A stretch of 64,000 nucleotides of DNA from Alloacidobacterium dinghuense (GCF_014274465.1 NZ_CP060394.1:4464001-4528000), one strand, 5' to 3'; shown: positions 44,551-52,917, counted from the stretch's first letter. Notes: generated from the sequence alone by a model not told the origin. Numbers and translations are program-made.

Positions 44551-45375
44551 CTACAATCCGAACTTCTCAAAAGCAGCCTGCGCCTTCGCCGCCACACTTT
44601 CCGGTGTCTCTTCGAGCGCATAGTGAATTTCCAGCACACCAGCCGGAGTCTGTGGCGCAGACTTCAACTCCCCAATCGCCTCCTCCCACGCAATCGTTCC
44701 ATCGCCCGGCCAGAGATGTTCATCGCGTCCGCCGTTGTTGTCGTGCAGGTGAGAGCTGCGAATCAGCGGACGCAATTCCGCAATCGTCGCCGCCACTCCG
44801 TCTCCAAGATGAGCATGTCCCACATCCAGACACACGCCAATATCCCTGAAATGCCCAACCTGAATAATCTCCAACAAATTCCGAGGCTGCGTAACCTCGT
44901 TCTGAATGTTTTCCACCAGCAGCTTCACGCCCAGCGGATTGGCAAACGCCCGCAAGTGCTCCAGAGCCGTCAGCGCATTCTCCAGCGAGCGTGGACTCCA
45001 GCCATCCTCGCGCTCGCCCAGGTGAACGATCAGGTAACGGAAAGGAATCTGTTCCGCCACCTCCAGCGCGCGCTTGATCTCATCCATCGCGTCAATACGG
45101 CGCGACTTCTCCGGATGAATCACATTCACCGCAGGCGCCCCGCCGCGACCCATTTCGAGATCAGGAAACATCGGCGCATGCATCGAAAAAGCTTCTACCG
45201 GATTGGCCCGAAACCACTCGCCAACCTCGCGGATATGCGCACGGCTGGTGTAATCAAAGTGCTGCCGCGCAGCAAAGAGTTCAACGCCCTGCGCTCCGGC
45301 CTTGGAGAAAACCTCAAGAAGACCGGGATGCAGACGGCTGCGCAAAAATACATGGGTAGAAATGACCTTCAACAT
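44551..45375 (-). CDS. Sugar phosphate isomerase/epimerase family TIM-barrel protein
   Basis: A 274-residue protein of the xylose isomerase-like / AP endonuclease 2 superfamily. Strands end in metal-binding residues: FSMHAPMFP, RYLIVHLGERED, LLVENIQNE, VCLDVGHAHLGDG and SHLHDNNGGRDEHLWPGDG, the last being the strongest family hallmark. Metal-dependent isomerase of an unknown sugar is most likely; an endonuclease IV is possible but the sequence is closer to the isomerase branch. Alone, leftward. Confidence 0.88.
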   Translation of the reverse strand: MLKVISTHVFLRSRLHPGLLEVFSKAGAQGVELFAARQHFDYTSRAHIREVGEWFRANPVEAFSMHAPMFPDLEMGRGGAPAVNVIHPEKSRRIDAMDEIKRALEVAEQIPFRYLIVHLGEREDGWSPRSLENALTALEHLRAFANPLGVKLLVENIQNEVTQPRNLLEIIQVGHFRDIGVCLDVGHAHLGDGVAATIAELRPLIRSSHLHDNNGGRDEHLWPGDGTIAWEEAIGELKSAPQTPAGVLEIHYALEETPESVAAKAQAAFEKFGL

Positions 45376-45468
45376 AGATAAGCAGAACGAGTCCTGCTCT
45401 ATCTTCTCATCCTGCTCTTATGAAATTTTTCTCACTGAACCCAAGCGCTTCGGTTTATAGTTTTGAAT

Positions 45469-45717
45469 ATGCCAACCGTTCTGAGGTTTGGCGGACTGAG
45501 AGTCGTTATTTATCCGAATGATCATCGTCCGGCACACGTGCATGTCATCGGGCACAGTCACGAAGCAGTTTTCACGCTGGGTTGTCCTGCCGGTCCTGTT
45601 ACGCTTCGAGAGAATTACGGCTTTGCGAAGCATGATTTGGCGGGTATTCAAGCCATGCTTATTCACAACCTGACTGTTTTGTGTGCGGCTTGGAAGGAGA
45701 TACATGGAATCGCGTGA
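45469..45717 (+). CDS. DUF4160 domain protein
   Basis: An 82-residue protein with the DUF4160 pattern MPTVLRFGGLRVVIYPNDHRPAHVHV in outline. ATG 45469 is preferred over the TTG six bases earlier because the domain begins there. It overlaps the following DUF2442 gene by 14 bases. DUF4160 and DUF2442 genes are frequent neighbours in bacterial and phage-related loci and have been suggested as a toxin-antitoxin-like pair, but no toxicity is shown by this sequence. Confidence 0.85.
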   Translation: MPTVLRFGGLRVVIYPNDHRPAHVHVIGHSHEAVFTLGCPAGPVTLRENYGFAKHDLAGIQAMLIHNLTVLCAAWKEIHGIA

Positions 45718-46120
45718 TCAATTTGAATCGGCGAATCAAAGAGCACGAAAGATTCAAGCATCGCTCCCAAGAGCGTTAAGCGCCCACTATGATCGCCGCA
45801 TTGGGCGAATCTTTGTTCATCTCAATTCGAAACTCGACATTGCCTTTTCGCCGCATGATGCGGAGGGTCTGGAGAATGCCACCCCCGCGCAGCTCGATAC
45901 AATCGAAGTCACACCTTCCGGCTTCGGTATTCATTTTCCAAAATTAGACGCCGACCTATATCTCCCCGCCCTGCTGGAAGGATTCTTCGGGTCCAAAAAG
46001 TGGATGGCGAGTCGACTCGGGTCCATCGGAGGGAAATCGAGAAGCTCAGCGAAGGTGACGGCGGCAAAGAAGAATGGAAGCCTTGGGGGAAGGCCAAAAA
46101 CGAAGAAGACAGTAGCCTAA
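45704..46120 (+). CDS. DUF2442 family protein, partner of DUF4160
   Basis: A 138-residue protein. The centre, IGRIFVHLNSKLDIAFSPHDAEGL with PAQLDTIEVTPSGFGIHFPKLDADLYLPALLEG in outline, is DUF2442. The C-terminal 40 residues are Lys/Ser-rich and probably disordered or nucleic-acid binding. GGAAGGAGA precedes the ATG at 45704 by a few bases, within the end of the DUF4160 gene. Overlaps the convergent ggt gene by four bases. Confidence 0.85.
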   Translation: MESRDQFESANQRARKIQASLPRALSAHYDRRIGRIFVHLNSKLDIAFSPHDAEGLENATPAQLDTIEVTPSGFGIHFPKLDADLYLPALLEGFFGSKKWMASRLGSIGGKSRSSAKVTAAKKNGSLGGRPKTKKTVA

Positions 46121-47877
46121 TATCCCGCAGCTTTTCCAAAGCTGTGGCGATGATCCTGCCCTCCCTCCAGATCGCCCGTCGCCGGATCCACGGCAATACA
46201 CTCGCCGTCGCTCCAATGGCCTTTCGCAACGTTCACGTGATAACCAAGCGCACGCAGTCCCTCAACGGTCGAATCAGTGAATCCGGGTTCCAGAGACAGC
46301 ACGTCCGGCAGATACTGATGGTGGAATCGTGGCGCATCGACAGCCGCCTGAACATTCATTCCCTGATCCGCGACGCTCAGGAAAATGTTGGCGACCGTCG
46401 TAATAATGCGGCCGCCCCCCGGCGAACCCAGCACCATCGCAACCCTGCCGTCTTTCAGCACAATCGTCGGCGTCATGGCTGACAGCGGCCGCTTGCCCGG
46501 AGCAATCGAGTTCGCCGGCCCTTGAATCAGCCCATACATATTCGGCACGCCTTGCTTCGAGGCAAAGTCGTCCATCTCATCGTTGAGCAGGAAGCCAAGC
46601 TTCTCCGCCGTAACATCCGAGCCAAAGTTGTTATTCAGTGTCGTTGTCACTGCAACAGCATTGCCCTCGGCATCGACCACCGAAAAGTGCGTCGTCTGCG
46701 ATGATTCGTGCCGCACATCGGCCATTGTCGGCGGAGGAGGAATAAAGTCAGCGGGGCGCTTCAGGCTTGCGGATGCCGTAGCCTGTTCCTGCTGAATGCT
46801 GGCCCGCCAGGCCGCCGCATACTTCTTGTCTGTCAGTTGCTCGACGGGAATCTTCACATAGTCCGGATCGCCGAGATAGTCAGTACGGTCCATGTACGCA
46901 CGCCGATAAGCTTCCGTGATCAGGTGAATCTCCGGCAGCGTGCGGTCGCCGAGACGACCCAGGTTGTAGCCCTCAAGAATGTTCAGCGCCTCGATCAGCA
47001 CCACGCCTCCAGACGACGGCGGCGGCGCTGCCACAATCGTATAGTCCTTATACGTGCCCAGCAGCGGCTCCCGCTCTTTCACTTCATACGAGGCAAGATC
47101 TTTTTCCGTGATCAGCCCGTCACCCTTCTGTACATCGGCTGCAAGCTGTTTAGCAATCTTCCCGTGATAAAAATCATCGGGATCCTTCGCGATGCGTCGC
47201 AGCGTTTCCGCCAACTCCGGTTGTTTGAAGGTGTCTCCCGGCTGATAGTAACTCCCGTCGCGCTGGAAAATATGCTTCGTCTCCGGGAACCGCGCCAGAT
47301 CGGAGTCGCGCAGTTCCTTGGCTTCCTCTTCGCTCAGCACAAATCCAGCAGCAGCGAGACGAATCGCAGGCGCCATAACCTTGGCCAGCGTAAGCTTCCC
47401 ATACCTTTTCTCCGCATATGCCATCCCCGCAACCGATCCGGGAACGCCGCTGGCCTTAAATCCCACCAGGCTCGCATTCGGAATGATGTTGCCTTTGTCA
47501 TCGAGATACATGTTGGCCGAGGCAGCCTGCGGAGCCTTCTCGCGGTAATCGATAAAAGTCGACTTGCCCGCGTGCGGCCCAGCATGAAAGTGGATCAGCA
47601 TAAACCCGCCACCGCCAATATTCCCCGCCGCCGGATGCACCACCGCCAGCGCGAACCCCGTAGCCACGGCCGCATCCACCGCATTACCGCCTTCCTTCAA
47701 GACCTCAACCCCGGCATCGGTCGCGAGATAATGAATGCTGACGACCATGGCATGCTTCGTCCGGGCAGGAGTTTCATTTTGAATCGCCAGCGACGGATTA
47801 ACGACCTGTTGCGCCGTCAGATTGAAGCAGGCAGAAAGGCTTAGCGCGGCAGAAAAGCAGAGGAGGCGGTGAGTCAT
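46117..47877 (-). CDS. ggt: Gamma-glutamyltransferase, exported
   Basis: Cleaves gamma-glutamyl bonds of glutathione and transfers the group to amino acids or water in the periplasm. The 586-residue precursor has a signal sequence with LSAC (possible lipobox). The Ntn-hydrolase site is SSQTTHFSVVDAEGNAVAVTTTLN in outline, self-cleavage occurring before the Thr near residue 395 to give two subunits. NIGGGGFMLIH, PPPSSGGVVLIEALN and GSPGGGRIITTV are further family motifs. Confidence 0.95.
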   Translation of the reverse strand: MTHRLLCFSAALSLSACFNLTAQQVVNPSLAIQNETPARTKHAMVVSIHYLATDAGVEVLKEGGNAVDAAVATGFALAVVHPAAGNIGGGGFMLIHFHAGPHAGKSTFIDYREKAPQAASANMYLDDKGNIIPNASLVGFKASGVPGSVAGMAYAEKRYGKLTLAKVMAPAIRLAAAGFVLSEEEAKELRDSDLARFPETKHIFQRDGSYYQPGDTFKQPELAETLRRIAKDPDDFYHGKIAKQLAADVQKGDGLITEKDLASYEVKEREPLLGTYKDYTIVAAPPPSSGGVVLIEALNILEGYNLGRLGDRTLPEIHLITEAYRRAYMDRTDYLGDPDYVKIPVEQLTDKKYAAAWRASIQQEQATASASLKRPADFIPPPPTMADVRHESSQTTHFSVVDAEGNAVAVTTTLNNNFGSDVTAEKLGFLLNDEMDDFASKQGVPNMYGLIQGPANSIAPGKRPLSAMTPTIVLKDGRVAMVLGSPGGGRIITTVANIFLSVADQGMNVQAAVDAPRFHHQYLPDVLSLEPGFTDSTVEGLRALGYHVNVAKGHWSDGECIAVDPATGDLEGGQDHRHSFGKAAGY

Positions 47878-47927
47878 CGTAGCCGGTAGTTTAATCCGAT
47901 TTTTTCAAACCGATACAATCCATCTGG

Positions 47928-48947
47928 ATGTCTACACGAGTTCGTTCCTTTTCAAAAATCAACCTCGGTCTGGCCATCGGTCCATCTCGCCCCGACGGTT
48001 TCCATGCGCTGACGACGCTCTATCAGACGCTCGCCGCCCACGATCTCCTGACCGTCGAAGCCAACAAAACAAAGGCCGGCAAAGGCAGCATCACCCTGAC
48101 CACAAATGACGAACGCGTCCCCACCGACGAGCGAAACACCGTCTGGAAGATGCTCGACCGCGCCCTGCCTGCCCTTAAAGCCCCCGCCGAAGTCCACGTC
48201 CACATAGAAAAACGCCTACCGGTCCAGGGCGGCCTGGGAGCAGGCTCTGCCAACGCCGTAGCCGCGCTGATCGGCCTAGAACACGAGCTGAATCAAGAAC
48301 TTTCCGGTGGAGATCGCCTGAAAATCGCAGCCGAAGTAGGCTCAGATGTCCCGCTCTTCCTCCTAGGCGGTGCCATTCTCGGCGTGGGACGCGGCGAAGA
48401 AGTCTATCCCATGCCCGACCTGCCCGAAACCCACTGCGTCGTGGCTCTCCCAAATGTCGGCGTTTCGACGCCGCAGGCATTCCGCGACTGGGATTCCCGC
48501 CACGCAGAAGGTTTGACCCGCGAGGATTCCTCCGATAGACTGAAAGAGTTGAGTCGAGCTCTCTCTGCGTGTCTTTGCGAGCCGCACTCCTCCGGTGTCT
48601 TCTCCTTGGGAGAAGACCGGCCCGGGAATCCACTTCTCGCGCTTGTCCGAACCGGGATCGAAAACGACTTCGAAGGGGTCGTCTTTCGTCAGCATCCCTC
48701 ACTCGGCGACATCAAGCGCATCTTAGTGTGTTCGGACCAGCCGGAGCAGGCGGCTCTTTACGCTGCGCTCTCAGGTTCCGGGTCGGCCGTCTTCGGCCTC
48801 TACGAAGCCGAATCCGCAGCAAAGGCAGCAGAAGAGCGGTTATCTGCCAGCGGTATCGCGTCCATGCGGACAAAAACCTTGCCCCGCGAAGCATACTGGC
48901 GCACGATGATAGAAGACTCACACACAAAAGGTAGCGTCGGGCTTTAG
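47928..48947 (+). CDS. ispE: 4-diphosphocytidyl-2-C-methyl-D-erythritol kinase
   Basis: GHMP kinase of the non-mevalonate isoprenoid pathway. Features: SFSKINLGLAIGPSRPDGFH at the start, the ATP loop LPVQGGLGAGSANAVAAL, the AAEVGSDVPLFLLGG segment and the C-terminal SGSGSAVFGLYE. At 339 residues it is somewhat longer than the E. coli enzyme. The stop codon TAG lies inside a GGGCTTTAGCCC palindrome, so the repeat has replaced the natural end. Followed by tRNA-Gln and prs, a widely conserved order. Confidence 0.94.
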   Translation: MSTRVRSFSKINLGLAIGPSRPDGFHALTTLYQTLAAHDLLTVEANKTKAGKGSITLTTNDERVPTDERNTVWKMLDRALPALKAPAEVHVHIEKRLPVQGGLGAGSANAVAALIGLEHELNQELSGGDRLKIAAEVGSDVPLFLLGGAILGVGRGEEVYPMPDLPETHCVVALPNVGVSTPQAFRDWDSRHAEGLTREDSSDRLKELSRALSACLCEPHSSGVFSLGEDRPGNPLLALVRTGIENDFEGVVFRQHPSLGDIKRILVCSDQPEQAALYAALSGSGSAVFGLYEAESAAKAAEERLSASGIASMRTKTLPREAYWRTMIEDSHTKGSVGL

Positions 48948-49024
48948 CCCGGCGAAAAGGTAGAAGCACCGGCCTTTAGGCCGGTGAATAAACCGCCAGA
49001 AGATAGGGGCTTTAGCCCCGGGCA
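48934..49024. repeat. Palindromic repeat cluster A (three units)
   Basis: Three palindromes in tandem: CGTCGGGCTTTAGCCCGGCG (48934-48953), TAGAAGCACCGGCCTTTAGGCCGGTGAATA (48961-48990) and GGGGCTTTAGCCCCGGGC (49007-49024). All centre on CTTTAG. They fill the space from the end of ispE to tRNA-Gln. Confidence 0.88.
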
Positions 49025-49029
49025 GTTAC

Positions 49030-49103
49030 TGGGCGATCGACTAACGGTAGGTCAAGTGCCTTTGGAGCACTTTGTCTAGGTTCGAATCCTAGTCGCCCAG
49101 CCA
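49030..49103 (+). tRNA. tRNA-Gln (anticodon TTG)
   Basis: A 74-base cloverleaf: acceptor TGGGCGA pairs with TCGCCCA, anticodon arm AGTGC-CTTTGGA-GCACT gives anticodon TTG, T-arm CTAGG-TTCGAAT-CCTAG, and the 3' CCA is encoded. D-arm GACTAACGGTAGGTC is short but normal for tRNA-Gln. The U at position 1 of the acceptor (U1-A72) is also typical of tRNA-Gln. Between ispE and prs. Confidence 0.96.
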
Positions 49104-49228
49104 GGTTTCAGGCCGAGCCATCAAGGGGTAACCTCTTGCGATGGCCCGGCAATCACAACAGAAGCCGCTGGCCATGCAGTCCGGCCAGCATGAGTGACAA
49201 CCAACGCAAACCAGCTTGGGGGTTTCTT

Positions 49229-50269
49229 ATGAAGACGGAAGTAGCGACGGAAATATTTGTGCCAGAAATGGTGACCGACGGGCGCGGCAAGCCCATGCCC
49301 GAACGCAAACGGCACCAGAAACTGGCCGAGGACAGGCGTTTCAAGATTTTCTCCGGCACGGCAAATCGTGCGCTGTCCGAAGAGATCTGCAAGCACATCG
49401 GCGTGCCGCTGGGGGAAACCAAGACGCAGCGTTTTGCCGATGGCGAAATTTACTTTCAGCTGCTTGAAAACGTTCGCGGAGTCGACGTTTTCATCGTGCA
49501 GCCGACCTGCAATCCGGTAGATCAGCACCTCGTCGAGTTGCTGATCATGATTGACGCGCTGAAGCGCGCATCCGCCGGCAGGATCACTACCGTCGTTCCG
49601 TACTACGGCTATGCGCGGCAGGACAGAAAAGACCGTCCGCGCGTCGCGATATCGTCCAAGCTGGTCGCAGATCTGCTGACCACCGCGGGCGCCAATCGCG
49701 CATTGTTCATGGATTTGCACGCGGCACAGATTCAGGGGTTCTTCAACATCCCGGTGGACCACTTGTTCGCAAGCCCGGTGATGGTGAGCTACTTCAAGGA
49801 GCTGAACCTCCCGAATCTGGTCGTGGTATCACCCGATGCGGGAGGCGTGGAACGCGCGCGCTTCTTCGCAACGAAAATGGGAGTCCCTCTGGCGATCGTC
49901 GACAAGCGCCGGACGGACATCAACGTGACGGAAGTGATGCACGTCATCGGCGATGTGAAGGGCAGTACCTGCCTCATCATCGACGACATCATCGACACCG
50001 CCGGCACGCTGGTCAAAACAGTCGACGCGCTGCTCGAAAAGGGCGCGACCAAAGTTTACGCCGGGGCATCGCATGCGGTGCTCTCCGGTCCGGCAGTAGA
50101 GCGCATCGCGAAGTCGAGATTGGTGGAAGTGGTCGTAACCGACTCCATCCCGCTGAGCGAAGAAGCGCAGGCGCTGCCAAAGATTAAGGTGCGGTCGATT
50201 GCTGGCCTCTTGGGCGCGGCCATCGAAAGCATCCACATGGAGACGAGCGTCAGCACGCTGTTCAGCTGA
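49229..50269 (+). CDS. prs: Ribose-phosphate pyrophosphokinase
   Basis: Makes PRPP from ribose 5-phosphate and ATP, feeding histidine, purine, pyrimidine and NAD synthesis. From ATG 49229 it has 346 residues, about 30 more than usual at the N-terminus; the enzyme proper starts at RRFKIFSGTANRALS. Catalytic and PRPP-loop motifs are VVPYYGYARQDRK, VVSPDAGGVERARFFA and LIIDDIIDTAGTLV. In-frame starts at 49136 and 49190 would extend it further. Followed by rplY and pth. Confidence 0.94.
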   Translation: MKTEVATEIFVPEMVTDGRGKPMPERKRHQKLAEDRRFKIFSGTANRALSEEICKHIGVPLGETKTQRFADGEIYFQLLENVRGVDVFIVQPTCNPVDQHLVELLIMIDALKRASAGRITTVVPYYGYARQDRKDRPRVAISSKLVADLLTTAGANRALFMDLHAAQIQGFFNIPVDHLFASPVMVSYFKELNLPNLVVVSPDAGGVERARFFATKMGVPLAIVDKRRTDINVTEVMHVIGDVKGSTCLIIDDIIDTAGTLVKTVDALLEKGATKVYAGASHAVLSGPAVERIAKSRLVEVVVTDSIPLSEEAQALPKIKVRSIAGLLGAAIESIHMETSVSTLFS

Positions 50270-50360
50270 GCAAGTCTGTTTCGTAAGGTCGCGATTAAGC
50301 CAGCTTGGTCGCCAAGCAAAGGGAGCGGAAACGATTCCGTGCCCGAAGGAAAAGGACAGA

Positions 50361-51041
50361 ATGATTACTCAGGAAGTCGTAGCAGCCACACCCCGCGAGG
50401 GCAAGTTCAACAAGAACGCAGCGCGCCGCGTGCGTGTCAGCGGCAAAATTCCCGCCGTAGTCTATGGCGCGAATGAGCCCTCCGTCGCCGTCGAAGTCGA
50501 TCCCAAGCAGATCCTCCGCATTCTGCACTCGGAATCAGGACACAACTCGATCTTCGATCTCGAAGTCGGCGACGCGAAGGCCAAGGCGATGATCGTTGAC
50601 TGGCAGTACGAGCCGATCAAGGGATCGCTCATGCACATCGACCTCAAGCGCATCGCCCTCGACAAGGCCATCCGCGTCGAAGTGCCGATCCACCTTGTAG
50701 GTGTTCCGGTTGGCGTGAAGACGCAGGGCGGCATCCTCGATCAGGTGCTGCGCGAAGTGGAAATCGAGTGCCTCCCGACTGACATCCCCAGTCACATCGA
50801 CGTCGATGTTTCCGAACTCGCCTTTGGCAACGTTCTGCGCGTCTCCGATCTGCCCCACGGCGGCAAGCTCAAGTTCCTGACCGACGAGAACAGCACCGTT
50901 GCGCACGTTGTTTCCATCAAGGAAGAAGTAGTTGCAACGCCGGATGCTGTGGCGGTTGCGGCTGCTACTCCGGCTGAGCCGGAAGTAGTCAAGAAGGGTA
51001 AGCAAGAGACAGCCGAGGCTGCGGCTCCGGCCAAGAAGTAG
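50361..51041 (+). CDS. rplY: 50S ribosomal protein L25 / general stress protein Ctc
   Basis: Binds 5S rRNA in the large subunit. The 226-residue protein is the long CTC/TL5 form: N-terminal L25 domain (GKIPAVVYGANEPSVAVEVD, DWQYEPIKGSLMHIDLKRI in outline) plus a C-terminal beta domain with TQGGILDQVLREVEIECLPTDIP, and an Ala/Glu/Lys-rich tail. Start ATG at 50361 after AAAGGACAG. Lies between prs and pth, a common order. Confidence 0.95.
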   Translation: MITQEVVAATPREGKFNKNAARRVRVSGKIPAVVYGANEPSVAVEVDPKQILRILHSESGHNSIFDLEVGDAKAKAMIVDWQYEPIKGSLMHIDLKRIALDKAIRVEVPIHLVGVPVGVKTQGGILDQVLREVEIECLPTDIPSHIDVDVSELAFGNVLRVSDLPHGGKLKFLTDENSTVAHVVSIKEEVVATPDAVAVAAATPAEPEVVKKGKQETAEAAAPAKK

Positions 51042-51053
51042 TGGCGAGGGCTG

Positions 51054-51252
51054 GTAGGTGAGGGCTTTAGCCCTCACAAATCCCCGAGCCGGAATCAACG
51101 GGGCTTTATCCCCTGAGGTAACAAAAAGCCTGAGGTAGCAAGGGTAGAAGCACCGGCCTTGATCGGGGTCCCCAGAACGCGCGCGTTCGCGTGCTGGGGT
51201 GATTTAGGCCGGTGAATCAGGGCAGCAATACAAAAGGGCTTTAGCCCTGGTT
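51054..51252. repeat. Palindromic repeat cluster B (four units, one interrupted)
   Basis: Units: TAGGTGAGGGCTTTAGCCCTCAC (51054-51077), AACGGGGCTTTATCCCCTGAGG (51097-51118), an interrupted CACCGGCCTT...TTTAGGCCGGTG (51142-51217) and AAAGGGCTTTAGCCCTGG (51234-51251). They occupy nearly the whole rplY-pth spacer. Confidence 0.88.
51161..51202. mobile_element. Palindromic element inserted into another palindromic repeat
   Basis: A 42-base palindrome, GATCGGGGTCCCCAG-AA-CGCG with the mirror CGCG-TG-CTGGGGTGA, sits in the centre of a CACCGGCCTTTAGGCCGGTG repeat. Removing it together with a duplicated TT restores the standard unit seen at 48961 and, with GGG for GGC, at 53054. This looks like a small non-autonomous insertion with a two-base target duplication. 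No transposase is encoded; a RAYT-type enzyme elsewhere would be needed. Confidence 0.6.
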
Positions 51253-51260
51253 CACAAAGA

Positions 51261-51884
51261 TTGGCAGAAGAAACAAATCGCGGCGTGTTCCTGGTCGTCG
51301 GTCTCGGCAATCCCGGAATCGAATACCAGTTCACGCCGCACAATGCGGGTTTTCTTGCTGTAGATCGAATTGCTGACGACTACGGCGTACAGATCACGAA
51401 CCGCCGCTCGAAAGCAGCGACGGCAACGATCCGCATGGCAGGCCGCGAAGTGGTTCTGGCCAAGCCCGAAACGTACATGAACCTCAGCGGGCTTTCCGTG
51501 GAGGCTCTTGTAAATGAATTCGAGGCCGACCCGGAACGCGACCTGGTGATTTTGTACGACGAGCTGGCCCTGCCGCTGGGCACGCTCCGCGTCAGAACAG
51601 GCGGCAGCGACGGCGGCCATAACGGAGCGAAGTCGATCAATGGCGCGCTGCGGACACAGGAATGGGTACGCATCCGGATCGGCGTAGGACCCGAGCCAGG
51701 CGAGTTGAGCCACCGGCGCGGAAAAGATTATCTGCTGACGCCGATGCGCAAGGCAGATCTGGCCGAACTTGATCCGGTATTGGACAAGGCGGCCAAAGCA
51801 GTCGAGATGATCCTGTCGCAGGGCATTAAGGCTGCCATGAACGAATTCAACCGCCGCGACCAAAACGGCCCGGCGGAAGGGTAG
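51261..51884 (+). CDS. pth: Peptidyl-tRNA hydrolase
   Basis: Releases tRNA from prematurely dropped peptidyl-tRNA. The 207-residue product starts at a TTG and has LVVGLGNPGIEYQFTPHNAGF (with catalytic His), KPETYMNLSG, YDELALPLGTLRVRTGGSDGGHNGAKSI in outline and RIRIGVGP. Its start lies ten bases after repeat cluster B and its stop runs into cluster C, so the repeats tightly bracket the gene. Confidence 0.95.
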   Translation: MAEETNRGVFLVVGLGNPGIEYQFTPHNAGFLAVDRIADDYGVQITNRRSKAATATIRMAGREVVLAKPETYMNLSGLSVEALVNEFEADPERDLVILYDELALPLGTLRVRTGGSDGGHNGAKSINGALRTQEWVRIRIGVGPEPGELSHRRGKDYLLTPMRKADLAELDPVLDKAAKAVEMILSQGIKAAMNEFNRRDQNGPAEG

Positions 51885-51885
51885 A

Positions 51886-52069
51886 AGGGGCCTTTACCCG
51901 AAACGCCACGCCACGCGAGGTGACTTAAGGGTAGGCGAGGGCTTTAGCCCTCGCAATAGAACGATGCGAACGGAGGGGGCTTCAGCCCCTGAGGCACCAA
52001 AGGTTGAAAGCACCGGGCTTTAGCCCGGTGAACAAGGGAATTGAAAAAAGGGGCTTTTAGCCCCGGGAT
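51886..52069. repeat. Palindromic repeat cluster C (at least four units)
   Basis: Units include GGCGAGGGCTTTAGCCCTCGC (51933-51953), GGAGGGGGCTTCAGCCCCTGAGG (51972-51994), GAAAGCACCGGGCTTTAGCCCGGTGAA (52006-52032) and GGGGCTTTTAGCCCCGGG (52050-52067). A weaker AAGGGGCCTTTACCC starts the row. They fill the pth-rpsF spacer. Confidence 0.88.
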
Positions 52070-52075
52070 TTTTCA

Positions 52076-52097
52076 CAGCCACGATAGGCCGTGGCTG
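52076..52097 (+). promoter_or_regulatory. Hairpin before rpsF, possible ribosomal-protein leader
   Basis: CAGCCACG-ATAGGC-CGTGGCTG forms a perfect eight-base-pair stem 19 bases before the rpsF start. It could be a leader recognised by S6:S18, which in many bacteria bind an rpsF leader hairpin, or just another palindrome. The typical bulged CCG arrangement was not confirmed. Confidence 0.35.
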
Positions 52098-52116
52098 CGA
52101 GAGAAGAGAGAAACGA

Positions 52117-52530
52117 ATGGAACGTTTTTACGAAGTAATGTTTATCGTTCGTCCCGACACACAGGACGAAGAAGTCGACAAGCTGATCGCTGGCTTTGAA
52201 GCCACCGTGACCAACGGCAGGGGCGCCGTCCGTTCCACTGAAAAGCTGGGACGCCGTAAGCTCGCCTACACTGTCCGCAAGTTCAACGAAGGCAACTATA
52301 TCCTCATGACCATCGACGCCGATGGCCCACTGGTCCATGAGCTTGAGCGCCGTCTGCGCGTCTCCGAGCCGGTCATCAAGTTCATCACCGTGCGCATGGA
52401 CGAGGAGCAGAAGCGCCTCGACAAGGTCAGGGCCATCCGCGCCACGCGCAAGAAGCTCAGCGCCCAGCCCGTTGCCGCTCCCGTCGAGAGCGCCGAGCCC
52501 CACGTCGAAGCGACCCCCGCAAGCGCATAA
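52117..52530 (+). CDS. rpsF: 30S ribosomal protein S6
   Basis: Small-subunit platform protein that pairs with S18. The 137-residue protein starts MERFYEVMFIVRPDTQDEEV and has GRRKLAYTVRKFNEGNYILM and EPVIKFITVRMDEEQ. A C-terminal Ala/Pro/Glu-rich tail of about 30 residues extends beyond the fold. Precedes rpsR by 51 bases; ssb, found between them in many bacteria, is absent here. Confidence 0.97.
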   Translation: MERFYEVMFIVRPDTQDEEVDKLIAGFEATVTNGRGAVRSTEKLGRRKLAYTVRKFNEGNYILMTIDADGPLVHELERRLRVSEPVIKFITVRMDEEQKRLDKVRAIRATRKKLSAQPVAAPVESAEPHVEATPASA

Positions 52531-52581
52531 CCGAATTCAGATTTACGCCGCTGGCACGATCCTGCGGAGAAGGAAAAAGAG

Positions 52582-52917
52582 ATGGCTGACGAAACAACAA
52601 CGAAGGCGCCCGAAGGCGCAGCTCCCACAAGTGGCCCCGGCGGCCTTGGTGGCCCGCGCGGTCCCCGCAGCGGTGGCCCCGGCGGTCCTGGCGGACGCAA
52701 GTTCTTCCGCCGCAAGAAGGTCTGCAAGTTCTGCACGGAAAAGATCGACGCGATCCCGTACCGCGACGTACGCTTGCTGCAGGGCTTTGTGGCCGAGCGC
52801 GGCAAGATCGTTCCCCGCCGGCTGACGGGCGTCTGCACCACGCACCAGCGCCGTCTGACGAAGGCGATCAAGCAGGCCCGCAACATTGCCCTGCTGCCCT
52901 TCGCCGCCAGGTATTAA
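52582..52917 (+). CDS. rpsR: 30S ribosomal protein S18 with Gly-rich N-terminal extension
   Basis: Partner of S6. The conserved core begins at [11 protein letters not shown] and runs through [23 protein letters not shown] to the C-terminus ([19 protein letters not shown]). Before it are about 45 residues of Gly/Pro-rich sequence ([21 protein letters not shown]), absent from E. coli S18 and probably disordered. CxxC in KVCKFC plus a later Cys may bind zinc, as in Cys-containing S18 forms. Confidence 0.96.
   Translation: MADETTTKAPEGAAPTSGPGGLGGPRGPRSGGPGGPGGRKFFRRKKVCKFCTEKIDAIPYRDVRLLQGFVAERGKIVPRRLTGVCTTHQRRLTKAIKQARNIALLPFAARY

Noticed and set aside
46708-47844. 378-codon plus-strand frame
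   Set aside because: Antisense to gamma-glutamyltransferase and rich in Arg/His without domain pattern.
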